From the NCBI RefSeq assembly GCF_017349075.1, contig NZ_JAFMOF010000001.1, positions 1,426,001 to 1,490,000 of the forward strand: DNA of 64,000 bases, in the 5' to 3' direction. The notes below the pieces were generated by a model. It saw only the letters and a list, made by a program, of their open reading frames with translations. It made no database searches and was not told where the DNA came from. This stretch comes from Streptomyces triculaminicus. GTDB lineage: Bacteria; Actinomycetota; Actinomycetes; Streptomycetales; Streptomycetaceae. The position numbers and the translations under genes are program-made. Positions 36,277 through 45,434 of the stretch are shown in pieces (position 1 is the first letter of the stretch; each line of letters begins with the position of its first letter).

Positions 36277-36852
36277 ATGTCGACTGCGGAACGCCTTATC
36301 GAGAGCACGCGGGAACTGCTGTGGGAACGGGGGTACACGGGCACCAGCCCGCGGGCCATCCAGCAGCGGGCCGGGGCGGGCCAGGGGAGCATGTACCACC
36401 ATTTCTCCGGCAAGCCGGAGCTGGCCCTGGCGGCCATGAGGCGCAGCGCCGAGCAGCTCAGGGCCGATGCCGAGGCGTGGCTCGGGGGCCCGGGCGGCGC
36501 CGCCGAGCGCATCACCGGATATTTGCTCTCGGAAAGGGAGGTGCTGCGCGGCTGCCCGGTGGGGCGCATGGCGCAGGACCCGGAGGTCGTCGGCGACCCG
36601 GGGATGAGCGAGACGGTGGACGGCGCCTTCCGGTGGCTGCGCGGCCGCCTGGAGGAGGTGCTGGAGGAGGGCCGGCGCGGCGGCGAGTTCCCCGCCGGCC
36701 TCGACGCGAGCGGCACCGCGGCCGTGATCGCGGCGGTCCTGCAGGGCGGGTACGTCCTGGCGCGCGCCGCCGGGAGCGCCGAGCCCTTCGAGCGGGCCGT
36801 CGGCGGCGTGCTGGACCTGCTGGGGATCCCGTCGGCCGCCGTGGCGGCCTGA
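36277..36852 (+). CDS. TetR/AcrR-family regulator
   Basis: 191 aa. DNA-binding domain: MSTAERLIESTRELLWERGYTGTSPRAIQQRAGAGQGSMYHHFSGKPELALAAM. The C-terminal part (LRGCPVGRMAQDPEVV) resembles LmrA/YxaF-type TetR proteins that control multidrug or detoxification genes. It is divergent from the oxygenase operon (273-nt gap), which it may repress. No strong ribosome-binding site precedes the ATG. Confidence 0.85.
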   Translation: MSTAERLIESTRELLWERGYTGTSPRAIQQRAGAGQGSMYHHFSGKPELALAAMRRSAEQLRADAEAWLGGPGGAAERITGYLLSEREVLRGCPVGRMAQDPEVVGDPGMSETVDGAFRWLRGRLEEVLEEGRRGGEFPAGLDASGTAAVIAAVLQGGYVLARAAGSAEPFERAVGGVLDLLGIPSAAVAA

Positions 36853-36938
36853 GGGCCGGCGCGGCCCGCCCGGCGCGGCCCGTGGCGTGGGGTGCCACGG
36901 TCCTCGCGCGGGACGAGGGCGGCCGCGCCGGTCAGGGA

Positions 36939-37952
36939 TCAGGCCCGGCCGCCGACCATGAGGGCCAGGTCGAGGGTGCGGTGCGAGAAGCCGTACTCGT
37001 TGTCGTACCAGCCGATGGCCTTGACCACCGAGCCGCCGCCGGGGCGGTCGCTGACCATGGTCAGCTGGGCGTCGAAGGTGCACGAGGCCGGGGTGCTGAC
37101 GATGTCCGAGGAGACGATCGGGTCCTCGGTGTAGACCAGGAAGTCCGCGAGCTCGCCCTCGGCCGCCTTGCGGAACGCCTCGTTGACCTCCTCGGCGGTG
37201 ACCACGCGGTCCAGCTCGACGGTCAGGTCGACCACGGAGCCGTCGATGACGGGCACCCGCATCGACAGGCCGTCCAGGCGGCCGGCCAGCTTCGGCAGGA
37301 CCAGCCCGATGGCGCGGGCGGCGCCGGTGCTCGTGGGCACGATGTTGGAGGCCGCGGCCCGCGCGCGCCGGTAGTCCTTGTGCGGGACGTCCTGGATGCG
37401 CTGGTCGCTGGTGTAGGCGTGGACCGTGTTCATCAGGCCGCGCTGGATGCCGAAGCTGTCGTCGAGGACCTTGGCCATCATCGCGGCGCAGTTCGTGGTG
37501 CACGAGGCGTTGGAGATGATCCGCTGGCTGCCGTCGTACGCGTCGGAGTTGACGCCCATGACGACGGTGAGGTCCTCGCCGGTGGCCGGGGCCGAGATCA
37601 GGACGCGGCGCGCGCCGGCGTCCAGGTGGCGCTGGGCATCCTTCGCGTTCGTGAACACACCGGTGGACTCGACGACCACGTCGACGTCCAGCTCGCCCCA
37701 CGGCAGGTTCGCCGGGTCCTTCTCGCTGAGCACGCGGATGCGGCGGCCGTCCACCACCAGGTGGTCGCCGTCGACCTCCACCGTTCCGTCGAGGCGGCCG
37801 TGCACGGAGTCGTACTTCAGCAGGTGGGCCAGCAGGGCGGGCTCGCTGAGGTCGTTCACGGCGACGACCTCCACGTCGCTCCGGCGCAGTGCTGCGCGGG
37901 CGACGGTGCGGCCGATGCGGCCGAAGCCGTTGATGGCAAGACGCAGAGTCAT
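36939..37952 (-). CDS. gap: Glyceraldehyde-3-phosphate dehydrogenase, class I
   Basis: 337 aa, complete. NAD-binding INGFGRIGRTVARAAL, the active-site SNASCTTNCAAMMAKVLDDSFGI (catalytic Cys followed by TTNC), the base histidine in MNTVHAYTSDQ and a terminal WYDNEYGFSHR. It oxidises glyceraldehyde-3-phosphate to 1,3-bisphosphoglycerate. Streptomyces usually carry more than one copy, and this one is not next to pgk/tpi. Its place at the edge of a biosynthetic cluster makes a resistant target copy possible, as known for pentalenolactone producers. ATG 37952 has GAAGGGA upstream. Confidence 0.9.
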   Translation of the reverse strand: MTLRLAINGFGRIGRTVARAALRRSDVEVVAVNDLSEPALLAHLLKYDSVHGRLDGTVEVDGDHLVVDGRRIRVLSEKDPANLPWGELDVDVVVESTGVFTNAKDAQRHLDAGARRVLISAPATGEDLTVVMGVNSDAYDGSQRIISNASCTTNCAAMMAKVLDDSFGIQRGLMNTVHAYTSDQRIQDVPHKDYRRARAAASNIVPTSTGAARAIGLVLPKLAGRLDGLSMRVPVIDGSVVDLTVELDRVVTAEEVNEAFRKAAEGELADFLVYTEDPIVSSDIVSTPASCTFDAQLTMVSDRPGGGSVVKAIGWYDNEYGFSHRTLDLALMVGGRA

Positions 37953-38182
37953 GTGATCCGAGTCCCTTCTCAAGGTTCAAACGGATGCCAAGGCGCGCGT
38001 CGTGGCAACGGCGCGCCAGAGGGAGGACCGGCGGGGCGTAAGAGAAAGCGCCGTTGCAATTCAGTGCCCGCTACCGAGAGTCTAGGCGGTCCCCCGACAA
38101 CACCACTTACCCACTACATGCGTTCTGCATCCATCGCGCCGATCGGCCTTTAGTCCGGCATAAGTGACGCCTGATCGCCGCT

Positions 38183-38974
38183 TCAGGCGGACGCGGGGAG
38201 TATTCCGTCGACGGGCTGCTCGAGCCAGGCCTCGCGGTGGAGCATCGCCCGGTGCAGCCGGCGCAGCCGGTCGCCCGGTTCCATCCCCAGCTTCTCCACG
38301 AGCCGGTCGCGGAGCTCGTCGTACTTCGAGAGCGCCTCGGCCGTGCGGCCGCTGCGGTAGAGCGCCAGCATCAGATAGCCGTGGATGTTCTCGCGCTCGG
38401 GGTAGTCGAAGGCCAGGCGGTAGAGCTCGCTCAGTATGGTCCGCTCCTTGCCGAGCAGCAGCTGGATCTCGAGCCGGCGCTCGTACGACGCCATCCAGGA
38501 CTCGTCGAGCGACCGCCCGAGCCGTTCCAGGGCCGGGACGGTGCGCAGGTCGGCCAGGGCGGGCCCCCGCCACAGGGCCAGCGCCTGCCGCAGGTCCTCG
38601 GCCTCCCGCTCGAGCTCGGCGGCGCTCCGCGGCCCGTAGCCACGGGACGAGAGCCGGGTGAACTCGTTGAGGTCGAAGGAGTAGCGGTCCAGCCGGAGCA
38701 CATAGCCCGGATACACGTTGGTGAGGTCGGCCGGGTCGAACCCGAAGGCGCCGAGCCGGCGGCGTATCTGGGAGAGGTACACCTGGAGGGCGGCCCGTGC
38801 CGTGGGGGGAGCGGAATCCCGCCACAGGAAGTCGATGAGCTCGTCGACGGACAGGCACCGGCCGTTGTTCACACAGAGGTAGGCCAGCAGCGATCGCTGT
38901 TTGGGCGCCCGCGGTGTGCACACCGTTCCCTTGTCGCCCGCGACTTCGAAGTGTCCAAGTATCCGGAACTGCAC
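38183..38974 (-). CDS. SARP-family activator
   Basis: 263 aa, the usual length of a small SARP. OmpR-type N-terminus (MQFRILGHFEVAGDKGTVCTPRAPKQRSLLAYLCVNNGRCLSVDELIDFLWRDSAP) followed by a BTAD domain ending FDYPERENIHGYLMLALYRSGRTAEALSKYDELRDRLVEKLGMEPG. Such proteins switch on antibiotic clusters by binding heptameric repeats near -35. GTG 38974 has AAGGA 6 nt upstream; the open frame beyond is not family-like. It is the likely pathway activator of the 19.7-38 kb cluster. Confidence 0.87.
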   Translation of the reverse strand: MQFRILGHFEVAGDKGTVCTPRAPKQRSLLAYLCVNNGRCLSVDELIDFLWRDSAPPTARAALQVYLSQIRRRLGAFGFDPADLTNVYPGYVLRLDRYSFDLNEFTRLSSRGYGPRSAAELEREAEDLRQALALWRGPALADLRTVPALERLGRSLDESWMASYERRLEIQLLLGKERTILSELYRLAFDYPERENIHGYLMLALYRSGRTAEALSKYDELRDRLVEKLGMEPGDRLRRLHRAMLHREAWLEQPVDGILPASA

Positions 38975-39777
38975 GAGAGTCCTTGTCCGTCGGTCTCGGC
39001 CCCCCCGTGGCCCCCCGCGAGGGACCTCGAGCCGTCGGTTTCGACCGTACCCCAACGGTGATCTTGGCCCGATCCCGTCTCTCGTCGGCATCCCGCCTTT
39101 GCCATCTCTTTGCCTGCAGCCTTCACCCGCGGTTGCAGCGCATGTCGCGGCGGTAGCGGTGGGATGTGAACCCGGCAAGTGGCGCTTCTCACTTGTGGCT
39201 TCACTGAAGAACCGGACAAATCGCAGTTCTATATGCCCCTGCGATCCGGTTCGCGCGCTCGGCCCGGATCGCTTCTCCGATGGCGAGTGACCTGCCCGCC
39301 GGCCCGCGAAGGTCCGCCAGAGGACTGCTGGGATCGTGGCGCACGAGTGGTTGCTGCAGGTGTGGCTGACGGGCCGGCCGCCTCGGGCGTCCTCCGCATG
39401 AGAATCCTGGCGGCATCACGGGGGTACGGGCCGTCCACTCGAACGGGTGCCGCAGCCTTGCAGGGTGCGGGCCGCACTCGCCTGTCGGCAGGTGCGGCTC
39501 GAATAACCTTCATTGCTCGTAGCTGTGTTGCCTGCGAGTCGTGATCGGCTTACTGCCGGACCCGGCCTCCGAGCGAAGGTGAATCCGCAGGTTTGAGCAA
39601 GACATCACACAGTCCTTAGCCGCCGCTGCTCGTCGACCTTCCAGGCCTCGACGATCCCGACGGCGGAATCTCACCGTTGGGATCGAAGTAGGGAGCGATC
39701 GCTTACACCCATTCGCCCGGTCGGACAGCGGCCTGGGCGCGCAGCGCGTAGGTGACGGGGCCGGTCGGGCGGTTAAG
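38975..39777. other. Non-coding region with att-like tRNA fragment and decayed sequence
   Basis: Up to 39150 this is the upstream region of the SARP gene. At 39151 a copy of the tRNA-Ser 3' end begins (see the mobile element). From 39174 to 39777 no intact gene exists; minus-strand translations in two frames give short protein-like pieces (such as VEAWKVDEQRRLRTV ending at a stop, near 39615-39660) broken by stops, which suggests the remains of a lost gene. Confidence 0.5.
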
Positions 39778-40152
39778 TCATCCTTTCGGCATCCCCAAAG
39801 CATTGGATGACCGAAGGTTCTCCCACATTTCGGAATCCTCTGGACTGACGGATTCGAGCACGCCACCGCCGCGCTCAACCAGTACGAGGGCCACCGAAAT
39901 GAAACCCCGCAGCAGTGCCCTGAAGGGCCTGTTATTGGAATTCTGATACGCTTCCACCAGACTGTCTACGAATTTGAGGAATTCGGGGAAGTTGATCTCG
40001 CATTCATCCTCGATGATCGGTCCCAGGCCTGATTTCCTGTCGATCAAGCGGGCCAATGTGTTGGCCTGGTCCAGGAAAAGTCTGGCGACGGAATTCGACG
40101 GATTCCAGAGATCTTCATCGGCTGTTTGGAAGTAGCAGCTCACTCGGCCCAC
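39778..40152 (-). CDS. Small protein, candidate immunity partner
   Basis: 124 aa with no recognised family. The sequence is acidic, mostly helical (FPEFLKFVDSLVEAYQNSNNRPFRALLRGFISVALVLVERGGG) and has no signal peptide. It overlaps the end of the preceding acidic-linker gene by 13 nt, so the two are translationally coupled. Codon use is less GC-rich than in the neighbours. A small cytoplasmic protein encoded immediately after a toxin-tip domain is the typical position of an immunity gene; this is inference only. Confidence 0.6.
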   Translation of the reverse strand: MGRVSCYFQTADEDLWNPSNSVARLFLDQANTLARLIDRKSGLGPIIEDECEINFPEFLKFVDSLVEAYQNSNNRPFRALLRGFISVALVLVERGGGVLESVSPEDSEMWENLRSSNALGMPKG

Positions 40153-41654
40153 CTGACCTTCAATTGGGTTCCTGGGTTTCTATTTTCCCAGTCTTTCATA
40201 CCAGACTCAACCGCAGCTCTGAAGCGCGGCGTCGCCCCAGGGCGTGTGAAATCCAGCCCGATAGGAGCCTGTTCGTAGTTCTCCATATGTGGGCGTGCGC
40301 GCACATAAGAATCCAGCTTCTTATGCACATGCTTGTCGACCCATTTGTCAATATCGACTCGGGGGTCCTGGCCGGTGGCTGTCTTTTCTTCCCAAAGTAT
40401 TCCGTCTTGAATGTCATCGATGTCCGTTATGGTGTCCGACAGATTATTCAAGTCGTACACGACATAATTTTTGTCACCTTCGCGGGGAGGTCGTATACGG
40501 TTTGATAGCTCCTCTTCAGTTTCATTTCCACTGGCGTCGGTAAAATCGGCGGTATTGTTTCCGGGTGGGGTCTCGGCAGCAAGTTTGAGATACGGGTCCC
40601 CATGCGGGTCGGCGGATGAGTCAGCGGCGGAGATTGTTTCCGGGTTCGACTCCATGGGCGGCTCGGGTGACGCGTCCTTCTGCGGCAAGGCGCTCTCGGA
40701 GAGATCTCCATCCTCTGCCTGAAAGGGGTAGGGGGCCTCGTCGGGATCGTCCGCGTCCTCGCCTTCCGGTGCTGATTCCGCGACCTCGTCCGCCTCGGCC
40801 TCGGCCGGGTCGGGAGCGTCGTCGGCCGCCTCGGAGGCACTCTCGGCCTCCGGTGGCTCAGGAGCCTCGTCGACGGAATCGACGGCTTCCTCGGACTCGG
40901 TCGGTTCAGGAGCTTCCTCGGACTCAGTTGCCTCCGGGGCATCCTCAGGCTCAGGTGCCTCCGAGGCGTCGTCGGACTCGTACTGCCCCTCGGGATTCCC
41001 GGCCTCCGCCGGGCTCTCGGATTCGCCGGACCAGGACGGCTGGTCCTGATCCTCGCTGGACTCCTGGGCGGCGTCGTCCGGCGTCTCCACCGTCTCTTCG
41101 AAGTCTGTGGAGCTCGCCGGTTCGGAGGACTCGGCGCCGGATGCGTCCGTGTCCTCGCCGCCAGTGTGTTCAGTGGCGCCGTCGTCGGCTCCGGGCGATT
41201 CGGCCGGTGTGTCCGGCTGTTCGGAGGCGCCCGGCTCGGGCGCGTCCTGGGCTTCGGGTGCGTCCTGGGATTCGGCCGGGTTCTGGGTTTCCGGCGCGGT
41301 GTCGGCGGACTCGGGTATCTCCTCCGCCTCCGCCTCCGCCTCTGCCGCAGTCGCCGGCTCCGGTGCGTCGTCGGAGTCCTCGGTCGCCTCCGTGGCGCTT
41401 GCCGATTCCGCTCCAGCATCGGCGGAGTCCGGGGCCTCGTCCGCCCGGTCCGGTTCGGGCGCATCGTCGTCGGCGTCATCCGTGGGGGCCGCGCTGTCAC
41501 CTGTCTCAGCGCTGTTCCTCGGCTGTTCCGGAGGCGGGGCGCCGTCCGCCGCGGATGCGTCCTGGGCCGCCGCCGGCTCGGGCGCCTCGGCCGACGCTTC
41601 CGACGTCGACGGTTGCTCGGGCGGCGCTTCGGTCTCAGTAGGACGATCGCTCAT
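40140..41654 (-). CDS. Acidic low-complexity protein with toxin-like C-terminal domain
   Basis: 504 aa in two parts. Residues 1 to about 370 are an extreme Glu/Asp/Ala/Ser/Pro-rich linker (EAPEP, ESEEA and similar repeats). The last 110-120 residues form a folded domain, YVVYDLNNLSDTITDIDDIQDGILWEEKTATGQDPR..., ending GTQLKVRWAE. ILWEEKT, with a preceding acidic cluster, resembles the ExK half of a PD-(D/E)xK nuclease site. A long variable linker with a folded tip and an overlapping small downstream gene is typical of polymorphic toxins. ATGA overlap with the ATPase gene; no signal peptide. Confidence 0.65.
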   Translation of the reverse strand: MSDRPTETEAPPEQPSTSEASAEAPEPAAAQDASAADGAPPPEQPRNSAETGDSAAPTDDADDDAPEPDRADEAPDSADAGAESASATEATEDSDDAPEPATAAEAEAEAEEIPESADTAPETQNPAESQDAPEAQDAPEPGASEQPDTPAESPGADDGATEHTGGEDTDASGAESSEPASSTDFEETVETPDDAAQESSEDQDQPSWSGESESPAEAGNPEGQYESDDASEAPEPEDAPEATESEEAPEPTESEEAVDSVDEAPEPPEAESASEAADDAPDPAEAEADEVAESAPEGEDADDPDEAPYPFQAEDGDLSESALPQKDASPEPPMESNPETISAADSSADPHGDPYLKLAAETPPGNNTADFTDASGNETEEELSNRIRPPREGDKNYVVYDLNNLSDTITDIDDIQDGILWEEKTATGQDPRVDIDKWVDKHVHKKLDSYVRARPHMENYEQAPIGLDFTRPGATPRFRAAVESGMKDWENRNPGTQLKVRWAE

Positions 41655-44470
41655 GGATCATTTCTCGTTCGGCTTCGGCTCTGTAGGGCATGACTGCGGT
41701 ACAGACGCACCCAAGGCAGCGTCTTCCGTTTCCACGCCGTCTGGGCCAAGTGGATGAAGACGCAGGCGCGGTAGTCCTCGACCGCGTCCTGGTCGGCGCC
41801 CAGTGGGGCGACGGTGTCGGCGATCCCCGCCACCCATTCCGAGGTGCGGGACCACCACTCCGCCTGCTCCGCCGACGTCCTGGGATAGTCGGCGACCTTC
41901 TTCTTCAGCGCGGTCCCGTGCTCCGGCCACACCGCGGTCGCCGCCCGCGAGCGGAACGTGCAGCGATGGCGGCAGCCCTCGCAGTCCGGGAAAGGGCCAA
42001 GCGCCGCGTCCACGCCCGGTGTCGCCTCGACGAAGGCGCGGAAGCGGTCGGCCAGCTCCGTGTTGCCGGCGAGCGGTGCCCGGGCCAGCCCGCTCTCCGC
42101 CGCCGCCTCGGCCCGTACGTTCGGCACCCGGATCAGCGCCGGGCGGTCGATCCCGTCATGGTGGGCGAAGGCCTGGAACGGCTCCAGGGACGACGCGTAC
42201 CGTTCCTGGTCGGGGGCGAAGCGCATCGTCCCGCCGATGAGCTCGCGGTCGGCCGCGGACGGAAGCCGGTGCATGACCTTGAGGTTGGTGTTCTTGTACG
42301 CGTCCTCGACGAGCTTCCCCGGCACCTGCTCGACGATCACCAGGCCTTCCCCGTACTTACGGTTCTCCGCCAGCGTGTTGGCGAAGGCTTGCGCCGCGCG
42401 GGCCTGCGCGTTGCCCTCTTTGCCCTCCCCGCCGGAGGCCACGGGGCGTCCCAGCAGTCGGTGGGCCTCCTCGATGATGGTGACGTGGGAGAGGCCGTCG
42501 CCCCGCCGGGTCGCCTTGTAGTGCTCCGTCATCGTCTGCAGGATCAGAGCGGTGACGAGGGACTGCTCCTTCTCGTTGTCGCCGACGGCCGCCAGTTCGA
42601 TGACGACCGGGCGGTTGAGCAGCTCCTCCACGGGGTACGAGCGTGCGCAGTCCAGCGTGCTGCCGCAGGCGCCCTCCGCCAGTGATTCGGCCCGCAGCCG
42701 GGACGCGGCGATGATGTTGTCCCGGACTTCCCCGGAATAGCCGAGCTGCTCGCACTCCTTGCGCATCTCGGTGATGAAGTCGCGGAGCGTGGGCCAGGAA
42801 CCGGCATGCGCGGAGGTGGAGAGGTCGGTGGGGACGATGCCCTTCCGCGCGTACGTGTTGCGCAGCGCCCGGTTGTAGATGGCCGGGAGCGGGTCCCAGA
42901 GACCGAACGCGGCGTCGAAACAGGCCAGCAGTCCCGCCGTATGGGTGCTGATCCGGACCCCGGGCGGCACCTCGAACGGATTGAGCCGGAACGGTGCCGT
43001 GGTCTCGTCGCCGACAGTGAGGACGAGCATGTCCTCGAAGCCTGGACGGGTGGCCAGCCAGCGGTAGTCGTCGAGCTCGGAATTGACCGGCTCCAACACC
43101 AGGAACGGAACCTTGTGGTCCCGCCAGAGCTGCTGGCAGAAGGCCAGGGTGGTGTTCGTCTTGCCCGAGCCGGTCGTGCCGACGAACAGGGCATGCCGGG
43201 TGAGAGCGCCGATGCCGATACCCAGGGGGCCGGCCGGGGCGCCGTGCACCAGCTGCCGGCCGAGTTCGACGGCCGGACCGTCGGGCCGGTAGTCGGTTTC
43301 CAGCGCCATGTCGGGCCTGCGCACGGGGAAGCCCGGCATGTGGCCGTGAACGGCGAGCGGCAGCCGCATCGCGGCGCCGGCTTCACGGGCGTCGACCAGC
43401 TCGGACAGCAGGCGCAGCGGCGGGGACAGCGGTTCGGGCAGCTGCCAGCGCTGGTCGCCGCCCCAGCGCGTGTGCTCCAGTGTCGTGATGCCCGTCCACG
43501 CCGCGGCCAGCTCCGGTGGCGCCGGTCGTACGGTGACGTAGGCGGGGCCGGTGAAGGTGCCGGTCAGTGCGGTGCCCTGGGCGGGCCGTTCCTGCGGGGA
43601 GACCGTGGTGCCGGCCAGCTCGGCGAGGGACTCGGGAAGCGGATGCGAGGACGCGAGCGCTATTCGTATGCGGAAGGCACGGTCGGTGTAGCGGCGCGTG
43701 GCGTCCGTGTACACCTTGGCGGCGTCCACGGCGAAGGCGTCCGGGGCGAGTTGGGCACCGGGGCTCCACAGCCCCTCCGGCATCTGGCCCGGAGTCGCCA
43801 GCCGCCCGTAGTGGGTGGCGATGCGGTGCAGCAGCGGTCCGAGGTCGTCCGGCAGCCGGTACGGTTCGAGGCCGACCGTCAGCATGAGCGGGTGCGGATG
43901 GGCGGCGAACGCCTGCCACAGGGCGTCCCACGGAGGCGCTGCCGCGGTGAAGGGTTGCGGGGCGAGGTAGTAGTGCACGCCCGCGTCCGGCCGGTTGGGC
44001 CGGCCTGTCCGGTAGCGCTTGCGGATCTCGGCGAGCCCCGCCGGGTCGGGAGCGAACGGCGCCAGCCATCGGGACACTTCGGCGTCGTCCTCGATCGGGG
44101 CGCTGTGCACATGATGCGGGAGCTGCCCCAGCCGGTCGCGCAGAGCGAGCGCGGCCGCCACGGCGGAGCCCTGGCTGTCGGAGCGCACCCGGGCGAGCAG
44201 CGCACACGAGATCCGCCGCTCGGCCGGGTCCGTCAGGTAGCGCAGCTCGATGCGGGCGTCGTGATGGGTGTCCCACTGGCCCGCCAGCCAGGCGGTCTCC
44301 GCCGCGACCGCCTTGATTCGGCGTTCGTCCTCGGGGAGGTCCGCGTACTCCCTGGTCTCGGTGAGGTCGGCGGCGGCCTCGATGCGCACGGCCGTCCAGG
44401 CCCACACGGCCGTGCCGTCGCCGGCGGTCAGGACGCCCGGTGGGGTCGTCCCGTCTGTCTGCTGTTCCAT
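41651..44470 (-). CDS. HerA/VirB4-type ATPase (DUF87-like)
   Basis: 939 aa. The ATPase core has Walker A GTTGSGKT at 431-438, EPVNSELDDYRWL after it, Walker B VTIIEEAHRLLG and a sensor-like NRKYGEGLVIVEQVPGKL. The first 420 residues are a separate domain without known match. Near the C-terminus is a cysteine knot DCEGCRHRC that may bind metal. HerA/FtsK/VirB4 ATPases form hexameric motors that pump DNA or protein. Encoded between a membrane protein (4 nt upstream) and the toxin-like gene (4-nt overlap), it is probably the motor of a secretion or defence complex. Confidence 0.8.
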   Translation of the reverse strand: MEQQTDGTTPPGVLTAGDGTAVWAWTAVRIEAAADLTETREYADLPEDERRIKAVAAETAWLAGQWDTHHDARIELRYLTDPAERRISCALLARVRSDSQGSAVAAALALRDRLGQLPHHVHSAPIEDDAEVSRWLAPFAPDPAGLAEIRKRYRTGRPNRPDAGVHYYLAPQPFTAAAPPWDALWQAFAAHPHPLMLTVGLEPYRLPDDLGPLLHRIATHYGRLATPGQMPEGLWSPGAQLAPDAFAVDAAKVYTDATRRYTDRAFRIRIALASSHPLPESLAELAGTTVSPQERPAQGTALTGTFTGPAYVTVRPAPPELAAAWTGITTLEHTRWGGDQRWQLPEPLSPPLRLLSELVDAREAGAAMRLPLAVHGHMPGFPVRRPDMALETDYRPDGPAVELGRQLVHGAPAGPLGIGIGALTRHALFVGTTGSGKTNTTLAFCQQLWRDHKVPFLVLEPVNSELDDYRWLATRPGFEDMLVLTVGDETTAPFRLNPFEVPPGVRISTHTAGLLACFDAAFGLWDPLPAIYNRALRNTYARKGIVPTDLSTSAHAGSWPTLRDFITEMRKECEQLGYSGEVRDNIIAASRLRAESLAEGACGSTLDCARSYPVEELLNRPVVIELAAVGDNEKEQSLVTALILQTMTEHYKATRRGDGLSHVTIIEEAHRLLGRPVASGGEGKEGNAQARAAQAFANTLAENRKYGEGLVIVEQVPGKLVEDAYKNTNLKVMHRLPSAADRELIGGTMRFAPDQERYASSLEPFQAFAHHDGIDRPALIRVPNVRAEAAAESGLARAPLAGNTELADRFRAFVEATPGVDAALGPFPDCEGCRHRCTFRSRAATAVWPEHGTALKKKVADYPRTSAEQAEWWSRTSEWVAGIADTVAPLGADQDAVEDYRACVFIHLAQTAWKRKTLPWVRLYRSHALQSRSRTRNDP

Positions 44471-44474
44471 GGCG

Positions 44475-45434
44475 TCAGCGGGACCAGGGAGAGGAAGGGC
44501 CGTGACCCCCGGTCGCCGCGGGCTGCCCGGCCTGCGGGCCTTGTCCTGGCTGTCCCGGCGGTACGGCGGGCATGGCCGGCGGCACGGTCGGGTTCGGCGG
44601 CGCGGTCGGGGTCGGCGGAGCGGCCGGTGCCGGCCTCTGGCCGATCGTGCTCGTGATGGGCAGGTCCTGCCCGAACGTCGAGGCGATGGGTACCTCGACG
44701 CCCTGCACGGCGATCTCCACGCCTTCCCGGACCGCCGAGTGCACGGCCTCGCGCATGGCGCGCGGTCGCTCCGTGCGCAGCATCTGGTTGACGTCGCCGG
44801 TGCGGCCGAGCAGCCCGCCGAGGAGGTCCTTGAGGTACGTGCCGATGATCACGGCCCCCGGGCGGATGCGCCACATCGTCCAGCCCAGGTAGAGGCTGGT
44901 GCCGTACTCGAAGACGGAGATGTAGGCGACGTACCGTCCACTGCTGACGACCAGACGATTGCTGACCGCCTCCGGCTGCAGGATGTCGCTGCGTATCCGG
45001 GACGCCACGGCGGCCACCGGGATGCGGCGGCGGGCCAGCGCGCCGTATATCGCGGCGTAGGCGGACGGGGAGGCCGGGGCCTTGTCCTCCAACAGCGTCC
45101 GCCACTCCGCGACGGGCTCGGTGAAGGACGCCATCAGCAGGACGGTCCAGAAGATGATGAAGCTCAGGACGCCGCCCACGGTGAAACCGGTTTCGGCGTC
45201 GTCGAAACCGGTCAGCGCGAGCCCGAGAAGTCCGCACAACAGCCAGACGATGATCGCGGCGAAGCTCGCGGTGCACCAGTGGCCGATGACCGTCCGGAGC
45301 GTGACCGACTCGTCGAAGCTCAGCTCGACGGGCTGGTACTTCAGCGTCTGGTTCCGATAGGAGCCGTTGGGACCGGTCGCACCCGAGGCCGCCCAGCCGG
45401 CCGGCCCGGCGGCGCTGCCCGGGTAAGTGCTCAT
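44475..45434 (-). CDS. Membrane protein of the ATPase operon
   Basis: 319 aa. Two strong membrane helices at about 52-75 (TASFAAIIVWLLCGLLGLALTG) and 86-105 (GGVLSFIIFWTVLLMASF), a central soluble domain with a weak hydrophobic segment (VAYISVFEYGTSLYLGWTMW), and a Pro-rich tail (PAPAAPPTPTAPPNPTVPP). Function unknown. First gene of the operon with the HerA-type ATPase, it may anchor or form the membrane channel. ATG 45434 has GGAG 7 nt upstream and is preferred over 45449. Confidence 0.75.
   Translation of the reverse strand: MSTYPGSAAGPAGWAASGATGPNGSYRNQTLKYQPVELSFDESVTLRTVIGHWCTASFAAIIVWLLCGLLGLALTGFDDAETGFTVGGVLSFIIFWTVLLMASFTEPVAEWRTLLEDKAPASPSAYAAIYGALARRRIPVAAVASRIRSDILQPEAVSNRLVVSSGRYVAYISVFEYGTSLYLGWTMWRIRPGAVIIGTYLKDLLGGLLGRTGDVNQMLRTERPRAMREAVHSAVREGVEIAVQGVEVPIASTFGQDLPITSTIGQRPAPAAPPTPTAPPNPTVPPAMPAVPPGQPGQGPQAGQPAATGGHGPSSPWSR

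Noticed and set aside
40448..41641. Arg/Pro/Thr-rich frames overlapping the acidic-linker gene on both strands
   Set aside because: They are alternative readings of the same repetitive linker DNA. The acidic frame ends in a folded domain and overlaps its neighbours properly.
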